Positions 62,280 to 64,000 of a stretch of DNA of 64,000 nt are shown here, in pieces. The notes beneath the pieces were generated by a model. That model searched no databases and was not told where the DNA came from. It saw only the letters and a program-made list of their open reading frames with translations. Source of the DNA: Branchinecta lynchi. Lineage: Eukaryota; Arthropoda; Branchiopoda; Anostraca; Branchinectidae. Both the position numbers and the translations under genes were made by a program. Positions within the stretch are counted from its first letter, which is position 1. The number at the start of each line of letters is the position of its first letter. The stretch covers positions 5,766,001-5,830,000 of the forward strand of contig JAKZAP010000014.1 of NCBI GenBank assembly GCA_023053575.1, in the 5' to 3' direction.

Positions 62280-62966
62280 CAGGGTATCTTCTTTCCCCAA
62301 TATTGAACATCAAATCAACTTCAAATAAAAATTTAACTTATAACAAATTTTCCGACTCCAGCCGGATTCCGGTCGAAGTATATGTCCGGGTAAAATATGA
62401 TTGTCACACACGGATTCAGCATCTCTTCTTACCCCTAAATCGGTTATCTAATCAACTAGAAATAAAACTTTAACTTCTAACAGTTTTCCAGTTTCGGCCG
62501 GATTCCGGCCGAACTACATGTCCGGGTAGAAAATAGTTTTCACACAAGTGTTCAAGATGTCTTCTTGCCCTAAATCGAACATCTAATCAACTCGAAATAA
62601 AACTTTTACTTTTAACAAACTTTCCGGTTTTGGCCGGATTCCGGGCGAACTACTCGTCCGATGACAAAATGGTTTTCACCATTGTGCTCAGCATGTCTTA
62701 TTACCCCATAATCGACTATCACATTAGCTGTTTCAAAATATTTTGTTTGCCACTTAATGTGAACCCCCTCCCCCACCCCTAAATGTAGGGCTACAAAGCC
62801 CATCTACGAACTCGACTGGTCCGACGACCCAACAAATCCTCACACCAAGTTTCATCAAAATATCTCATTCCCTTCGAGAGTTATCGTGCTTACAGACGGA
62901 CGGACGGAAGGACGGACAACTTTTGCGATGTCATAGGTATCCCTCAACTTACGTTTTGGGATCCCA
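62280..62966 (-). mobile_element. GGATCCC composite element, copy 5, tail-truncated
   Basis: Reverse-complement units and head end in TGGGATCCCAAAAA. The tail end is missing at about 62280. At the head it runs straight into a plus-orientation tail fragment. Confidence 0.8.
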
Positions 62967-63076
62967 AAAACGTTCAAGGATTCTGGCGAAGACTGGATCT
63001 GGCGAAGACAAGACCCAGTTGTCTGGATCAGATATTGAATTTTTGGGATCCCACCGAAACCTTTGGTCTTGTTCTG
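62967..63076 (+). mobile_element. GGATCCC composite element tail fragment in opposite orientation
   Basis: GTTCAAGGATTCTGGCGAAG through TTTTTGGGATCCCA to CCTTTGGTCTTGTT is the last 110 bases of the family in plus orientation, fused head-side to copy 5. Confidence 0.75.
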
Positions 63077-63273
63077 ATTGAAAAACTTCTTGCAGACAAC
63101 CGTCGACAGTGTGATACACATCGAAGGTAGCAAAACACGGCAAGTGAGAAAATCAGCGTGGTTTTGTTGGAGGGGTTAGAATGTACTGTACGAAATAGGA
63201 GTCTCCGGGTTTAGAAATATATCGAGTGATTGTGGAATTAGGTTGCATTAGTATTATAGGTAAGACAGGTCCT
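63077..63273 (+). mobile_element. TTAA MITE family B, 3' part
   Basis: GAAAAACTTCTTGCAGAC to GACAGGTCCT|TTAA matches the right half of family B. The left half is replaced by the composite-element tail, implying insertion of that element into this MITE. Confidence 0.75.
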
Positions 63274-63534
63274 TTAAGAAAATGTAAAGCGGGAGTATAT
63301 CAGCTGGCAAGATTTCATTAGTCAAGCCTTGTTCCGGAGTCCTCACGAGACAAGTGCATTTAAGACAATTCTGCAAAATGCAAGTGGAATTTATAAAATT
63401 AGGCAATTGACAGTCTAATTAACTTCAGCGGCAATTGCTGTCTGTACAATGTCTGAGACAAGTATTCAGCACAATGAGAGGACCGATTGCAGTTCAGACG
63501 GGAGGATTTGTGACAAAAAATGATGGATAGGATA

Positions 63535-63701
63535 CACTGTAAAAAGTCTCTCCCACATCGGGCTTTAGTAACTGTGCATCACCAAATTTAGAAATTTGTA
63601 TTCCGATATCGGAGAGCTAAGATCCGACTGAGGATTAAAACGCTAGAATGCAAACTACTGCAGATTAAGTTATCTGGGAGCGAGGAGCTTTATTTTACAG
63701 T
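63535..63701. mobile_element. Possible decayed Tc1/mariner-type MITE
   Basis: TA|CACTGTAAAAAGTCTCTC at left and TTTTACAG at right; interior not alignable by eye. Confidence 0.35.
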
Positions 63702-64000
63702 TTAGCCATGTAAAGCTATGCTACAATGAACGACTTGCGAAAAGTACAATTTGACACCATTTTGTCGGCACGAGTGAGTTCGAGTTCTTGGATTCATTGG
63801 TACCTCAACGTGCACGGTTGTGGAGAGGGGCGTGCGAACTGAAATTCCTGATCTTTTGTCGGCACTTCATCGTCCACAATCGACGACTTGTTTTATGGTC
63901 TTCTGTCATCATCGTCGACGACGACATACTTAATCGTCTTTGTCATCGTCGACAAAAACTTCTGGCCTAAAAAGTGCAAACGGATTCCCTCAGAGGTATT

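Larger units (their letters stand above)
60520..64000. other. No upstream TANC exon found; repeats
   Basis: Contains a tRNA-like repeat, composite element copy 5 with an opposed tail, a family-B MITE end and a decayed fold-back MITE. No N-terminal TANC exon with convincing splice sites was identified. Confidence 0.6.

Overview
This window is animal (metazoan) nuclear DNA. It is AT-rich and intron-rich, with conventional GT-AG introns and a heavy load of small DNA transposons, LINE fragments and microsatellites. It carries most of one protein-coding gene on the minus strand, a TANC1/TANC2-type scaffold protein. TANC proteins are known only from animals, and the mixture of hAT, TTAA-type and Tc1/mariner-type miniature elements with Penelope-type hammerhead ribozyme motifs suggests an invertebrate. 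I cannot name the phylum from sequence alone.

The TANC-like gene runs from the right edge leftwards. I assembled 17 exons (60519 down to 9147). Every acceptor and donor is AG/GT and every reading-frame phase joins exactly, giving about 1,098 residues to a TAG stop. In order they encode a RPLYFEVP region with a Walker A P-loop (GNTGSGKT), a Walker B strand (IIVID), the STAND-NTPase helical region, about ten ankyrin repeats and a TPR block, then a short tail of about 55 residues. The N-terminal part of the gene must lie beyond position 64000. The only other hints of genes are two isolated exon-like segments, an EF-hand-like one (7777-7841, minus) and a 52-base one (3618-3669, plus), both low confidence.

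Almost everything between the exons is repeats. (1) LINEs: an intact 796-codon reverse transcriptase ORF without an endonuclease domain (38283-40673) and four decayed CR1/L2-like pieces. (2) hAT relics and MITEs with 8-bp target duplications, including a three-level nest at 57109-58880. (3) Several families of TTAA-flanked MITEs, some nested and two ending within 25 bases of TANC splice acceptors. (4) A roughly 1.2-1.3 kb composite element beginning TTTTTGGGATCCCAAAACG with internal tandem units of about 137 bp, in five copies. (5) Fold-back elements and perfect hairpins.

The most notable signal is a set of hammerhead-ribozyme cores of the minimal Penelope-like-element type (CTGACGA, stem II, GAAA, self-complementary ATAT, then C or T at the cleavage site, closed by CAGC/GCTG). 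Two of them face each other in a 290-bp palindrome (49381-49668), and two lie in the sense orientation in a TANC intron. These explain a dispersed repeat that carries no protein-coding sequence.
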